Positions 16,305-24,965 of a DNA stretch of 64,000 bases are shown piece by piece (the first letter of the stretch is position 1; each line of letters opens with the position of its first letter). Source of the stretch: Mucilaginibacter sp. UBA5151 (lineage in GTDB: Bacteria; Bacteroidota; Bacteroidia; Sphingobacteriales; Sphingobacteriaceae); contig DHXR01000064.1 in the NCBI GenBank assembly GCA_002413785.1, forward strand, positions 1-64,000. Reading direction: 5' to 3'. A program made the position numbers and the translations under genes. The notes under the pieces were generated by a model that saw only the letters and a program-made list of their open reading frames with translations, was not told where the DNA came from and made no database searches.

Positions 16305-17651
16305 GTGAAGAAAATTTTTAGTTTGTTTTATAAGAACCTGTTTTTAACCAGTCGTCTTTTTACAGGGCTTGGCTGCTGTGTGGTGCTGTTTCTGTTTGCC
16401 TTCTTTTTCCCATGGCTGGGCATTATCCCCGAACTGGTATTTTACTCGTTGGTTTTACTTGCATTCATAGATATATTCATGCTTTACGGTACTGCTAAAG
16501 GCGTATTTGCAAAGCGGCATGCCCCGGAACGGCTAAGCAACAGCGACGATAATGAACTGGGAATTTATATAGAAAACTGGTACCCTTTTAATATCAACGC
16601 AGGTATTATTGACGAAATTCCGTTTCAATTTCAAAAAAGGGACGTTTTATTTAAAACAGATCTTAAACCCCGGCAGCGTAAACTGATAAATTATACTTTA
16701 CGACCCACGAAACGCGGTGAATATGAGTTTGGCCTGGTCAGGGTGTTTGTCAGGTCGCCTTTAGGGCTTATCAGCAGGCGGTATAATTTTAAACAGGCCG
16801 AAACATTGCCGGTATATCCTTCATTCTTGCAAATGCGCAAATATGAGTTGATGGCCATCTCGAACAATTTATCAGAAATTGGCGTCAAAAAAATAAGGCG
16901 GCTTGGCCATAGCCTTGAATTTGAACAGGTAAAAAATTATGTGCAGGGTGATGATTACCGTACCATCAACTGGAAAGCAACTGCCAGGCATGGCAGTTTA
17001 ATGACCAATACCTATACCGATGAAAAATCGCAACAGGTGTATTGCATCATTGAAAAATCGAGGGCGATGAAAATGCCTTTTGACGGTTTAAGCCTGCTGG
17101 ACTATGCCATAAATGCAAGCCTTGTATTATCGAACGTAGCTTTGCTAAAGGAAGACAAGGCGGGAATAATAACCGTTTCAGAAAAAATTGGCGCAGTGGT
17201 GCCCGCCGACCGGCGCCATACACAGATCAATAAAATACTGGAAGTTTTATACAAAGAAAAAACCCGCTACCTGGAAACAAACATGGAACTGTTATACAGC
17301 ACGGTTCGCAGTGTGATAAAACAGCGCAGCCTGGTGGTTTTCTTTACAAATTACGAAAGTATGTCGGCACTGCAAAGGCAACTCCCGTTTTTAAAACGGA
17401 TAGCAAAATTTCACCTGTTGCTCGTGGTGTTTTTTGAGAACACCGAACTTAATAAATTAAGCGAAAAACCAGCGGAGGATGTTGAAGGCATCTACATAAA
17501 AACCATTGCCGAAAAGTTTGCTTATGATAAAAAGCTGATTGTAAAAGAACTGGCTAAATACAATATCCAATCCATATTAAGCACACCTCAAAACCTTACT
17601 GTTAATACCATAAACCGATACCTGGAGATTAAAGCGAAACAAAAGATATAG
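16305..17651 (+). CDS. DUF58 (VWA-like) domain protein
   Basis: A 448-residue membrane-anchored protein and the usual partner of MoxR. Two hydrophobic helices occupy residues about 12-60; the hallmark motif GDDYRTINWKATAR is at about 215-228 and leads into a von Willebrand A-like fold (VYCIIEKSRAMKMPFDGLS). The start is GTG at 16305, nine bases after the MoxR stop. It ends the operon that begins at 11565; a CAAGAATC-word palindrome follows instead of a classic terminator. Confidence 0.85.
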   Translation: MKKIFSLFYKNLFLTSRLFTGLGCCVVLFLFAFFFPWLGIIPELVFYSLVLLAFIDIFMLYGTAKGVFAKRHAPERLSNSDDNELGIYIENWYPFNINAGIIDEIPFQFQKRDVLFKTDLKPRQRKLINYTLRPTKRGEYEFGLVRVFVRSPLGLISRRYNFKQAETLPVYPSFLQMRKYELMAISNNLSEIGVKKIRRLGHSLEFEQVKNYVQGDDYRTINWKATARHGSLMTNTYTDEKSQQVYCIIEKSRAMKMPFDGLSLLDYAINASLVLSNVALLKEDKAGIITVSEKIGAVVPADRRHTQINKILEVLYKEKTRYLETNMELLYSTVRSVIKQRSLVVFFTNYESMSALQRQLPFLKRIAKFHLLLVVFFENTELNKLSEKPAEDVEGIYIKTIAEKFAYDKKLIVKELAKYNIQSILSTPQNLTVNTINRYLEIKAKQKI

Positions 17652-17722
17652 AAGAGAATCAAGAGTCAAGATGCAAGAATCAAGATAAATCATGGCTCTT
17701 GACTCTTGGTTCTTGATTCCAA
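17652..17722. repeat. CAAGAATC-word palindromic intergenic repeat
   Basis: AGAATCAAGAGTCAAGATGC on the left and CTCTTGACTCTTGGTTCTTG on the right form a long imperfect inverted repeat between converging genes. The same word, with variants such as CAAGAGCCAGGAATC, forms the array in and beside the TPR gene at 50739-51106. Confidence 0.7.
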
Positions 17723-17725
17723 AAA

Positions 17726-18514
17726 CTAACCAGCCTTAGGGAAAGCAATCCCGGCAGCACTAAGGTCCTTGACTATTCTTTCCATAAGGGCTATTTTAAC
17801 GGTAAGATAGTTAGCTGGTTCAACCCAAACATTTATGGTAAACCTGATACTGTCAATCTCCAACCCTATCAGGCCGACCCTTATTGCAGGATCAATGAGC
17901 ACATTTTCAGTTGAATTAATGGCGTCCGTTATAATTTGCCTGGCTGCATCAATATTTGCAGCATAAGCTAACCTTACATCAAAATCCAGCCGTCTCTTGT
18001 TTTCCCGGCTTACATTAATGATCACCTCATTAAATAATTTTCCGTTAGGAATAATTATAGTTTTATTGTCAACTGTCAGCAGTACTGTGTAAAATATCTG
18101 GATCGATGTTACTTTCCCATCTTGTCCTTGTGCTACTATGTTATCACCCAGCTCAAATGGTTTTAGCAAGAGAATTAAAACTCCGCCGGCAAAGTTTTGG
18201 AAGGTGCCGGACAGGGCCAGGCCGGCGGCAACACTAAAAGCGCCAATAATGGTAGTGAATATGGTTAACTCATAACCAATGATGTTCATTACTGAAATAA
18301 TCAGTAAAACGTATAAAGAAGTAATGGTAAGACTTAACAGGAAGGGTTGCAGGGATGAATGAACATGCCTTTTGGCCATTCTGTTACGGAGACGGGATCT
18401 CAAAAACCTGATCGCCCAAAGGCCGAATAAAAAAATTAATATCCCGCCCAAATAACCTGGACCACGCTTTATGATCCAAATATGAAACTCGTTGTAAAAT
18501 TCTTCAATCCTCAT
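17726..18514 (-). CDS. small-conductance mechanosensitive channel (MscS family)
   Basis: A 262-residue MscS-type channel that would release solutes under hypo-osmotic stress. Three hydrophobic helices are at about residues 17-40, 55-80 and 85-120; the pore helix region TIIGAFSVAAGLALSGTFQNFAGGVLILL has the Gly/Ala pattern of TM3. The cytoplasmic beta domain follows with FELGDNIVAQGQDGKV and IIIPNGKLFNEVIIN. Length is near that of the minimal E. coli channel. It converges on the DUF58 gene and appears monocistronic. Confidence 0.88.
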   Translation of the reverse strand: MRIEEFYNEFHIWIIKRGPGYLGGILIFLFGLWAIRFLRSRLRNRMAKRHVHSSLQPFLLSLTITSLYVLLIISVMNIIGYELTIFTTIIGAFSVAAGLALSGTFQNFAGGVLILLLKPFELGDNIVAQGQDGKVTSIQIFYTVLLTVDNKTIIIPNGKLFNEVIINVSRENKRRLDFDVRLAYAANIDAARQIITDAINSTENVLIDPAIRVGLIGLEIDSIRFTINVWVEPANYLTVKIALMERIVKDLSAAGIAFPKAG

Positions 18515-18794
18515 TGCGGGGCGAAATTAACAAATTATTATCTGCCGTAAATGGTTATAAATAGTTCGGGCCCTTTAAAAAATACCCATTCAACTATTTG
18601 ACTTTGCAGGTACCTTGTTTTTTCTGTCAGATGTTTCATAATATTGCTATACAATCAAACACTATGCCTAAGACCGCTGCTTTGATTTCGTATTCAAATT
18701 TACGCCTAATAGTAACGTCAAAAATACATGATCAATCATTTGATTAACAGATGACTGTTCATTTACCTTTAAATGACGAAACAAAAGGCCATGA
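18515..18794. other. intergenic region without recognised feature
   Basis: Between the MscS gene and the groEL terminator there is AT-rich sequence with stop codons in all frames. I see no promoter match with both boxes, no RNA gene and no repeat here. It presumably holds the MscS promoter. Confidence 0.4.
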
Positions 18795-18838
18795 AAAAAC
18801 AAAACCCTGTCTGTTTTAACAGACAGGGTTTTGTTTTT
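18795..18838 (-). terminator. bidirectional terminator downstream of groEL
   Basis: AAAACAAAACCCTGTCTGTT pairs with AACAGACAGGGTTTTGTTTT almost without a loop and has A/T runs on both sides. On the minus strand it ends the groES-groEL transcript. Confidence 0.9.
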
Positions 18839-18841
18839 AGA

Positions 18842-18911
18842 AGTCTGGAGTCCCTGGTCTTAAGTACAAAGTAAAAAAATACTACAGACTTAAGACTTTC
18901 GACTCCAAACT
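18842..18911. repeat. AGTCT-word palindromic repeat
   Basis: Arms of 24 bp (18842-18865 and 18888-18911) are complementary at most positions, with GGAGTC/GACTCC and TCTTAAGT/ACTTAAGA cores. It sits between the groEL stop and the terminator. Related words occur at 33183-33225. Confidence 0.6.
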
Positions 18912-18926
18912 TAGGACTTCACGAAA

Positions 18927-20561
18927 TTACATCATGCCGCCCATGCCGCCGCCGCCCATTGGGGCACCACCACCTTTTTCATCTTCTGGATCGTCAGCTA
19001 AAACACATTCTGTAGTTAACAGCATGGATGCGATTGAAGCTGCATTTTCTAAGGCAACACGACCTACTTTAGTTGGATCGATTACACCTGCGCCAATAAG
19101 GTTTTCAAATTTATCGGTACGGGCATTGTAACCGAAGTCAGCTTTGCCTTCTTTTACTTTTTGTACCACGATAGAACCTTCGATACCTGCATTTTCGCAG
19201 ATCTGGCGTAAAGGTTCTTCAATAGCGCGACGAATGATCTGGATACCAGTATTTTCATCATCATTATCACCTTTAAGGTCAACCAAAGCTTCTACTGCAC
19301 GAATGAAAGCTACACCACCACCGGCAACTATACCTTCTTCAACAGCTGCACGGGTAGCGTGCAAAGCATCATCAACACGGTCTTTCTTTTCTTTCATTTC
19401 AACCTCAGAAGCAGCACCGATATATAATACAGCAACACCACCGGATAATTTGGCTAAACGCTCTTGCAACTTTTCTTTATCGTAATCAGAAGTTGTAGTT
19501 TCTATCTGGGTCCTGATCTCGCTAACACGGCCTTTAATCATATCCGGATCACCGATACCATTAATAATAGTAGTGTTATCTTTATCAATTGTAATCTTTT
19601 CAGCTTGTCCTAAAAATGAAAGGTCAGCGCTTTCTAATTTATAGCCTCTTTCTTCCGAAATTACTGTACCACCTGTTAAAACAGCTATATCTTCAAGCAT
19701 TGCTTTTCTACGGTCACCAAAGCCTGGAGCCTTAACAGCTGCAACTTTTAATGAGCCGCGGATCTTGTTAACTACTAAAGTAGCCAGGGCTTCACCGTCA
19801 AGGTCTTCAGCAATAATTAATAAGGGTTTTCCGGTTTGAACCTGCTTTTCCAGAATAGGAAGCAATTCTTTCATGGAAGATATTTTTTTATCATAAATCA
19901 GGATGTAGGGATTTTCGAGTTCTACTTCCATTTTGTCAGCATTGGTAACAAAGTATGGAGATAGGTAACCACGGTCAAACTGCATACCTTCAACAGTCTT
20001 AACTTCAGTTTCAGTTCCTTTTGCTTCTTCAACTGTAATTACGCCACCGGTACCCACTTTCTTCATAGCATCAGCAATCATTTCACCAATAACTTCATCA
20101 TTATTTGCTGAAATAGAAGCTACTTGTTTGATCTTACTAAAATCATCACCAACATCCTGTTTTTGTGATTTTAAGTTTTCTACAACAACTCTTACAGCTT
20201 TGTCGATACCGCGTTTCAAATCCATTGGGTTAGCGCCGGCAGCCACGTTTTTAATACCTGCAGTAACGATAGCCTGTGCTAAAACTGTAGCAGTGGTTGT
20301 ACCGTCACCCGCAATATCAGCAGTTTTTGATGCAACTTCTTTTAACATTTGGGCGCCCATATTTTCAATGGGATCTTTCAATTCGATTTCCTTTGCAACA
20401 GTTACACCATCTTTGGTAATAACCGGTGATCCGAATTTTTTATCAATAATTACGTGACGGCCCTTGGGTCCTAATGTCACTTTTACTGCGTTTGCTAAAA
20501 TATCAACGCCGCGTTTTAAAGCATCGCGTGCTTCTACATTATATTTAACTTGTTTTGACAT
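18927..20561 (-). CDS. groL: chaperonin GroEL
   Basis: The 544-residue GroEL subunit forms the double-ring ATP-driven folding chamber. The N-terminus [27 protein letters not shown]-binding [14 protein letters not shown] near residues 86-99 and the C-terminal Gly-Gly-Met tail (GGGMGGMM) are all present. It lies 58 bases downstream of groES and ends before a strong terminator. No CIRCE element (TTAGCACTC...GAGTGCTAA) was found upstream of the operon. Confidence 0.98.
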   Translation of the reverse strand: MSKQVKYNVEARDALKRGVDILANAVKVTLGPKGRHVIIDKKFGSPVITKDGVTVAKEIELKDPIENMGAQMLKEVASKTADIAGDGTTTATVLAQAIVTAGIKNVAAGANPMDLKRGIDKAVRVVVENLKSQKQDVGDDFSKIKQVASISANNDEVIGEMIADAMKKVGTGGVITVEEAKGTETEVKTVEGMQFDRGYLSPYFVTNADKMEVELENPYILIYDKKISSMKELLPILEKQVQTGKPLLIIAEDLDGEALATLVVNKIRGSLKVAAVKAPGFGDRRKAMLEDIAVLTGGTVISEERGYKLESADLSFLGQAEKITIDKDNTTIINGIGDPDMIKGRVSEIRTQIETTTSDYDKEKLQERLAKLSGGVAVLYIGAASEVEMKEKKDRVDDALHATRAAVEEGIVAGGGVAFIRAVEALVDLKGDNDDENTGIQIIRRAIEEPLRQICENAGIEGSIVVQKVKEGKADFGYNARTDKFENLIGAGVIDPTKVGRVALENAASIASMLLTTECVLADDPEDEKGGGAPMGGGGMGGMM

Positions 20562-20619
20562 GTCTTTTTAAATTTTTTGTTTGAATGTTTTAAGTTTTTC
20601 AGAAGGAATATCCTTGATC

Positions 20620-20916
20620 TTAAACAAATTTCCAATGGATGTCAGATTCTTTCATAATCAAGTAATCCTTGCCTTCGTAGGTAACTTCAGTACCGGCATA
20701 TTTACCATACAAAACTACATCTCCTACTTTATAGGTCATCGGGATAAGATTACCTGTTTGTTCACTTTTTCTACCGGGCCCAACCGCTACGATTGTTCCT
20801 TTTTGTGGTTTCTCTTGTGCTGTTTCAGGTATGTAAATACCCGAAGCGGTTTTAGTTTCGGCAGGAGCAGCTTCAACAACTACTCTATCTGCACCAGGTT
20901 CAACGTTTAATGCCAT
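20620..20916 (-). CDS. groS: co-chaperonin GroES
   Basis: The 98-residue GroES lid protein. The mobile loop region [23 protein letters not shown] (about residues 15-37) and the [29 protein letters not shown] segment are typical. It is the first gene of the groES-groEL operon; its promoter should lie in 20920-21050, where I see only a near-match (TGTATTTG on the minus strand at 20985-20992). Confidence 0.97.
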   Translation of the reverse strand: MALNVEPGADRVVVEAAPAETKTASGIYIPETAQEKPQKGTIVAVGPGRKSEQTGNLIPMTYKVGDVVLYGKYAGTEVTYEGKDYLIMKESDIHWKFV

Positions 20917-21145
20917 AGTTATACTATTTGTTTAATTAAATGTAATTTAAGTTTCAATTGCTTTTCCTCATCAATTATGCCAAGCAAATACAATACCCCT
21001 AATTGACAGGGAATACTGATGTATTGGCAGATTTTTTTAATTGACAATTTTTATTTATTATTCCTGTAAGCCCGAAATGCCATCATGGCAGTACGTTTTT
21101 TAATTACCCTGTTCGTTGAGGGCGGTAACACCGATAATTTTCAAT

Positions 21146-21190
21146 AAAAAGGCCACAGTCCCGGTTTCGCCGGTACGATGGCCTTTTTTT
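21146..21190 (-). terminator. terminator after secG
   Basis: AAAAAGGCCA and TGGCCTTTTTTT form the outer stem, with an inner CCGG-TTTCG-CCGG hairpin. It has A/T runs on both sides and separates secG from groES on the minus strand. Confidence 0.9.
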
Positions 21191-21204
21191 ATAAATTCCG
21201 GTTC

Positions 21205-21570
21205 TTAATGCTTAACAGGGGCTGCAGGTTGCTGTTTGGCCGGCTGAGCTGAACCTGGTAAATTAAACGGAGTTGAGTTGGCCGGGGCCAGCGGTGCTGA
21301 TGCTTTGGCCTTTTGTTCTTTAAACTTGTCGGTGGTTTGCCCGGTACCGGCTTTCACTGCAACATTTATTGCCATTGATAAAACCATTAAAGTAATCGCA
21401 AGCGCCCAGGTGCCCTTTTCCAAAAAATCACCTGTTTTTTGTACTCCCATCAGTTGCGATGAGCTTGAAAAATTGGACGATAAACCACCACCTTTGGGGT
21501 TTTGAATTAAAACTATCAGTACTAATAGTACACAAACAATGATGGCGATGATCAAAAATAGTTGATACAT
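21205..21570 (-). CDS. secG: preprotein translocase subunit SecG
   Basis: SecG is the small subunit of the SecYEG channel. Two transmembrane helices (residues 3-22 and about 52-72) flank the conserved cytoplasmic loop LIVLIQNPKGGGLSS. The C-terminal 45 residues are Ala/Pro-rich and variable; 121 residues is normal for Bacteroidota. It is 9 bases downstream of the acidic 507-residue protein gene, at the end of the miaB-lptE-secG run. Confidence 0.92.
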   Translation of the reverse strand: MYQLFLIIAIIVCVLLVLIVLIQNPKGGGLSSNFSSSSQLMGVQKTGDFLEKGTWALAITLMVLSMAINVAVKAGTGQTTDKFKEQKAKASAPLAPANSTPFNLPGSAQPAKQQPAAPVKH

Positions 21571-21579
21571 TATTTTATA

Positions 21580-23103
21580 TTAATTGGTTTTCTTTTCTAA
21601 CTGTTCTATCTTGTCGGCAAAGTAACGGCTTTTTTCCGGAAATTTCAACATCAATTTTTTGTAAGATGCTATCGCTTTGTGATAAAGCATCTGGTCCGAA
21701 TAAATAGCGGCCAACGTTTCGGTTACTAATTCATCACGGTCTTCCGAACTTTTTTTGGCTTTATTTTCATTATCCAGCTTATCGCTGCTTTGAGGCCTGA
21801 TTTGTGGTTCTTCCTTAATAAAGCGTTCAATAATTACATGTTCCTTGCGCTTCGGGTCCAAAGGGGCCGCAAGCGGTGCCGTACTTTTGTCCAATTCTTC
21901 AATGGAAGTGATATGGAAAATATTCTCAAAATACTGTTGCTGTAATTCGTCAGTGGGCTTTTTGAATCTGTTATTGGGGTTAAATACCTCTGATTTTATA
22001 TATGGCTGATACCCCCCGGCATGTTCCCTTCGTGTTTTATCAAGCCACCACATAAAGGTATATGGCATCTTTTCGTCATGGTACTTTGATACATCCTGGT
22101 GTCCGGCATCATTGGTCACCGGGTTATTTTCAGCAGTTGTGTTGACTGTATATGTAATCGAATCCTGCTTGGGTTCATCCTCTCCAACCATCGGTGCAGG
22201 TTCACCAGGCACCCTGTTGAACATAAAAAAATCTGGCTTGGGGCTATCTTCAGGCATCCGGTTTTCCTTTGCATCTTCGATTTCAACCGATGGATGGGCG
22301 TTTCCAGGCGCAATACCAATATCTTCTATGCCGACGATTTCATCGAAAGTTTCCCCGGTAACCGGTTCATGAATCAATTCCGGCTCTTGAGGTACCGGTA
22401 CTTCAACCGGGGATACCGATTCATGTATTTCATTGAACTTGTTTTCAACAGGAATACCGGATTCGGCATTTTCAGCAACAGTAGTATGAGTTAGTTCAGG
22501 CTCTTGCGGAGTCGGGACGGCCGCAGTTTCATAAGTTTCCGTTGTATTGTTTTCAACATGATCTTCAAATGCACTATTCGCCGGAATCTCATCAACAGCT
22601 TCGTTTAACTGGTGCTCCCCGGTTACAAGGTTTTGTACAGAAAAATCTGCTTCAGGCTCATTTGGGTGTTGATGGTGAAAAACTTCAGCTGTTGCTTCCG
22701 CCTCAATTTCAATTAAAGACTGTTCATTAAAATACCGAACGCCTTCAACATCTTCCACGTCTTCCTGGTGATTGGATATCACCGTTTCTGTATCCTCCTG
22801 CTGCCGGTAATGTCCGCGTGAAAGAAAATTGTTTTCAATTATTATCTTTTCATCAGGTACGCCAACAAAAGTTGCAGGGGCATTGATTAACTTATATAAG
22901 GATTTGGGGTTAAAATAAACCGATGCCTGCCTTAAATTTTTTTCATCACTGGCATGTGCCAGTAAAGCCTGTAAGATGCCGCTCTGCGGAAAATCATTAA
23001 CCAGCTGCTGGAAATTATAAGCATACAAATGGGCGTCATTAGCCGGATTGGCTAATAAGGTCCATAAAAATTCGTTCTGACTATTATTAAAATGTTGATC
23101 CAC
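21580..23103 (-). CDS. large acidic protein between lptE and secG, function unknown
   Basis: A 507-residue protein with no signal peptide and no transmembrane helix. The N-terminal 70 residues (NEFLWTLLANPANDAHLYAY...) and the C-terminal 45 residues (LAAIYSDQMLYHKAIASYKKL) are helical, the latter resembling one TPR unit. In between lies about 250 residues of low-complexity acidic sequence with two copies of VPxPQEPELxH. The position next to lptE and secG recurs in Sphingobacteriaceae, as far as I recall, but I cannot assign a role. A cytoplasmic scaffold is one possibility. Confidence 0.6.
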   Translation of the reverse strand: MDQHFNNSQNEFLWTLLANPANDAHLYAYNFQQLVNDFPQSGILQALLAHASDEKNLRQASVYFNPKSLYKLINAPATFVGVPDEKIIIENNFLSRGHYRQQEDTETVISNHQEDVEDVEGVRYFNEQSLIEIEAEATAEVFHHQHPNEPEADFSVQNLVTGEHQLNEAVDEIPANSAFEDHVENNTTETYETAAVPTPQEPELTHTTVAENAESGIPVENKFNEIHESVSPVEVPVPQEPELIHEPVTGETFDEIVGIEDIGIAPGNAHPSVEIEDAKENRMPEDSPKPDFFMFNRVPGEPAPMVGEDEPKQDSITYTVNTTAENNPVTNDAGHQDVSKYHDEKMPYTFMWWLDKTRREHAGGYQPYIKSEVFNPNNRFKKPTDELQQQYFENIFHITSIEELDKSTAPLAAPLDPKRKEHVIIERFIKEEPQIRPQSSDKLDNENKAKKSSEDRDELVTETLAAIYSDQMLYHKAIASYKKLMLKFPEKSRYFADKIEQLEKKTN

Positions 23104-23124
23104 GAGGTTGAAACTACAAATTGC

Positions 23125-23649
23125 TTACCAATTTGCAAAGGCTTTGTTAAAAATATCTTCTGTTAACTGTTTATTAATTGCTGCAATCAATGTTTGCTCC
23201 TGCCCATTAATATCTCCTTTAAATGGTAAGGACTTCGAAAACGACGATTCAAAATCATCCTTTTTCTCCAACTTACTTACATATTTCACATTAACCGTAA
23301 TCGTTAACTGGCTTGCACCAGCAATAGGCGCCACATTGGGAGAAACAGCATTTACAGATACCGGCGAAATTTCATAACCTGTAATTGAGCCGGACATTGA
23401 TGCATCTGCAGTTTCGCCTGTAACAATACTCAGGCTCGTTGTGGTCCTGATACGGTTTTTTAAAGCTTCAGTAAATTGAGTGCTCAAATTATTAACTACA
23501 AGCGCGGCATTGTTTTCAAAAAAATCGACCTTGATTGTCTTCATATTAGCAGGAATTGACGCACCGTTCAAACTTAACTTATAAGTACATGAAGGGCTAA
23601 CCAATATTAAACAAACCAACAGCATTAATAATCCTGTAATCCTTTTCAT
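23125..23649 (-). CDS. lptE: LptE-like lipopolysaccharide assembly lipoprotein
   Basis: A 174-residue lipoprotein of the Bacteroidota LptE type, which would sit inside the LptD barrel and help place LPS on the cell surface. The lipobox is VSPSC near residues 17-21. The mature domain has the alternating beta pattern KTIKVDFFENNAALVVNNLSTQFTEALKNRI seen in this family. It is 4 bases downstream of the sigma-54 activator gene and 21 bases upstream of the acidic protein gene, so all are probably one transcript. Confidence 0.8.
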   Translation of the reverse strand: MKRITGLLMLLVCLILVSPSCTYKLSLNGASIPANMKTIKVDFFENNAALVVNNLSTQFTEALKNRIRTTTSLSIVTGETADASMSGSITGYEISPVSVNAVSPNVAPIAGASQLTITVNVKYVSKLEKKDDFESSFSKSLPFKGDINGQEQTLIAAINKQLTEDIFNKAFANW

Positions 23650-23653
23650 TTAA

Positions 23654-24889
23654 TTATAAATTTAACTCTTTTATTTTCCTGTACAAAGTCCTTTCTGATA
23701 TCCCCAGTTCACTTGCCGCCAGCTTCCGTTTCCCTTTATGCTTTTTTAGCGCTTTACGGATCAGGTCCGACTCTTTATCTATCAGCGAAAGCGATTCTTC
23801 AACCTCTTCAGCATCGTGGGTAATATTATAAGGATTTGTGTTATTATTATTGATAACTGGTTTTTGCAAAGTAAATTGTGTTTCCGGTGTCCCCGGCAGT
23901 TCGATATCCCTGTATAACTGGTTTAGGGTTTGAGAATGGCTGGCATGATTGACGGAAACGCCGCCATGTTCGATGATATCAGCAACCAGTTTTTTCAGTT
24001 CAACCATATCGCGCTTCATATCAAACAATACCTTGTATAATATGTCCCGTTCCGAAAAATCCTCCTTTTGCTGTTTGTCAAGCCGCATGGGCAAGTTCCG
24101 GCCGCTTGTTTCGAGAGGGATATAGGTAAGCAGGGTTTGTCCGGTAATCACACGGTCGCGCTCAAGTACTGCGAGCTGTTCGGCCATATTTTTCAATTGC
24201 CTGATATTCCCCGGCCACGAATAATTAACTAATACCTGCTGTGCTTCTTCGTCCAGTTGTATCGGCGGCGTGCGGTATTTATCGGTAAAATCAGAAGTAA
24301 ATTTCCTGAATAATAAATAAACATCCTCTTTCCTGTCCCGCAATGGCGGAATACGCAAGGGAACTGTATTTAACCTGTAATAAAGATCTTCCCTGAATTT
24401 GCCGCTTTTAACCGCATCGTAAACATCTACATTGGTAGCAGCTATTACACGGACGTTTGTTTTTTCGACCTTTGATGAACCGACCTTAATATACTGTCCC
24501 GATTCAAGCACCCTTAACAGGCGTGCCTGGGTACCCAAGGGCATTTCGGCAATTTCATCTAAAAATATGGTTCCGCCGTTTACAGTTTCAAAATAGCCTT
24601 TACGCTCGCCAACAGCGCCGGTGTATGCCCCTTTTTCGTGCCCGAATAATTCAGAGTCAATCGTCCCTTCGGGTATTGCACCGCAGTTTACAGCAATAAA
24701 GGGCCCGTGCTTGCGCGGACTCATTTGATGAATAATGTGTGAAAACACTTCCTTCCCGCTGCCGCTCTCCCCCGTAATCAAAACAGAAATATCTGTCGGC
24801 GCTACCTGGTTAGCTATGTTTATTGCCCGGTTTAGCAAAGGCGAATTGCCGATGATACCGAAGCGTTGTTTTATTTCTTGTATTTCCAT
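23654..24889 (-). CDS. sigma-54 dependent transcriptional activator without receiver domain
   Basis: A 411-residue bacterial enhancer-binding protein. The AAA+ domain starts almost at the N-terminus: Walker A GESGSGKE at residues 40-47, the sigma-54 contact loop GAYTGA at 87-92, Walker B GGTIFLDEIAEMP near 108-120, and the R-finger region FREDLYYRLN. A Fis-type helix-turn-helix closes the protein (LAASELGISERTLYRKIKEL). There is no response-regulator or GAF domain, so activity must be set by expression, by a partner or by the middle segment. ATG 24889 is chosen; extending to 24946 would run into the palindromic repeat. Confidence 0.88.
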   Translation of the reverse strand: MEIQEIKQRFGIIGNSPLLNRAINIANQVAPTDISVLITGESGSGKEVFSHIIHQMSPRKHGPFIAVNCGAIPEGTIDSELFGHEKGAYTGAVGERKGYFETVNGGTIFLDEIAEMPLGTQARLLRVLESGQYIKVGSSKVEKTNVRVIAATNVDVYDAVKSGKFREDLYYRLNTVPLRIPPLRDRKEDVYLLFRKFTSDFTDKYRTPPIQLDEEAQQVLVNYSWPGNIRQLKNMAEQLAVLERDRVITGQTLLTYIPLETSGRNLPMRLDKQQKEDFSERDILYKVLFDMKRDMVELKKLVADIIEHGGVSVNHASHSQTLNQLYRDIELPGTPETQFTLQKPVINNNNTNPYNITHDAEEVEESLSLIDKESDLIRKALKKHKGKRKLAASELGISERTLYRKIKELNL

Positions 24890-24904
24890 AATTTTCAATT
24901 TGAA

Positions 24905-24965
24905 AATTTGGTGATTTGAAAATTTGAAAATTAAAGCAATCTTCAAATTTCCAAATCATCAAATT
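24905..24965. repeat. AATTTGAAAA-word palindromic repeat
   Basis: Two 24-bp arms (24905-24928 and 24942-24965) are complementary at 22 positions. The repeat fills the gap between miaB and the sigma-54 activator gene and its right arm includes two bases of the miaB stop codon. Confidence 0.75.

Noticed and set aside
18934..20457. Long + strand frames opposite groEL
   Set aside because: They are shadows of the strongly biased groEL codon pattern and have no independent features.
20917..21145. Search for a CIRCE/HrcA operator upstream of groES
   Set aside because: No TTAGCACTC...GAGTGCTAA-type inverted repeat is present; the GACA/TGTC words there are too scattered to call an operator.
24890..24946. 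Upstream start for the sigma-54 activator gene
   Set aside because: The extra 19 residues are encoded by the AATTTGAA-word palindrome and are not part of the family's usual N-terminus.
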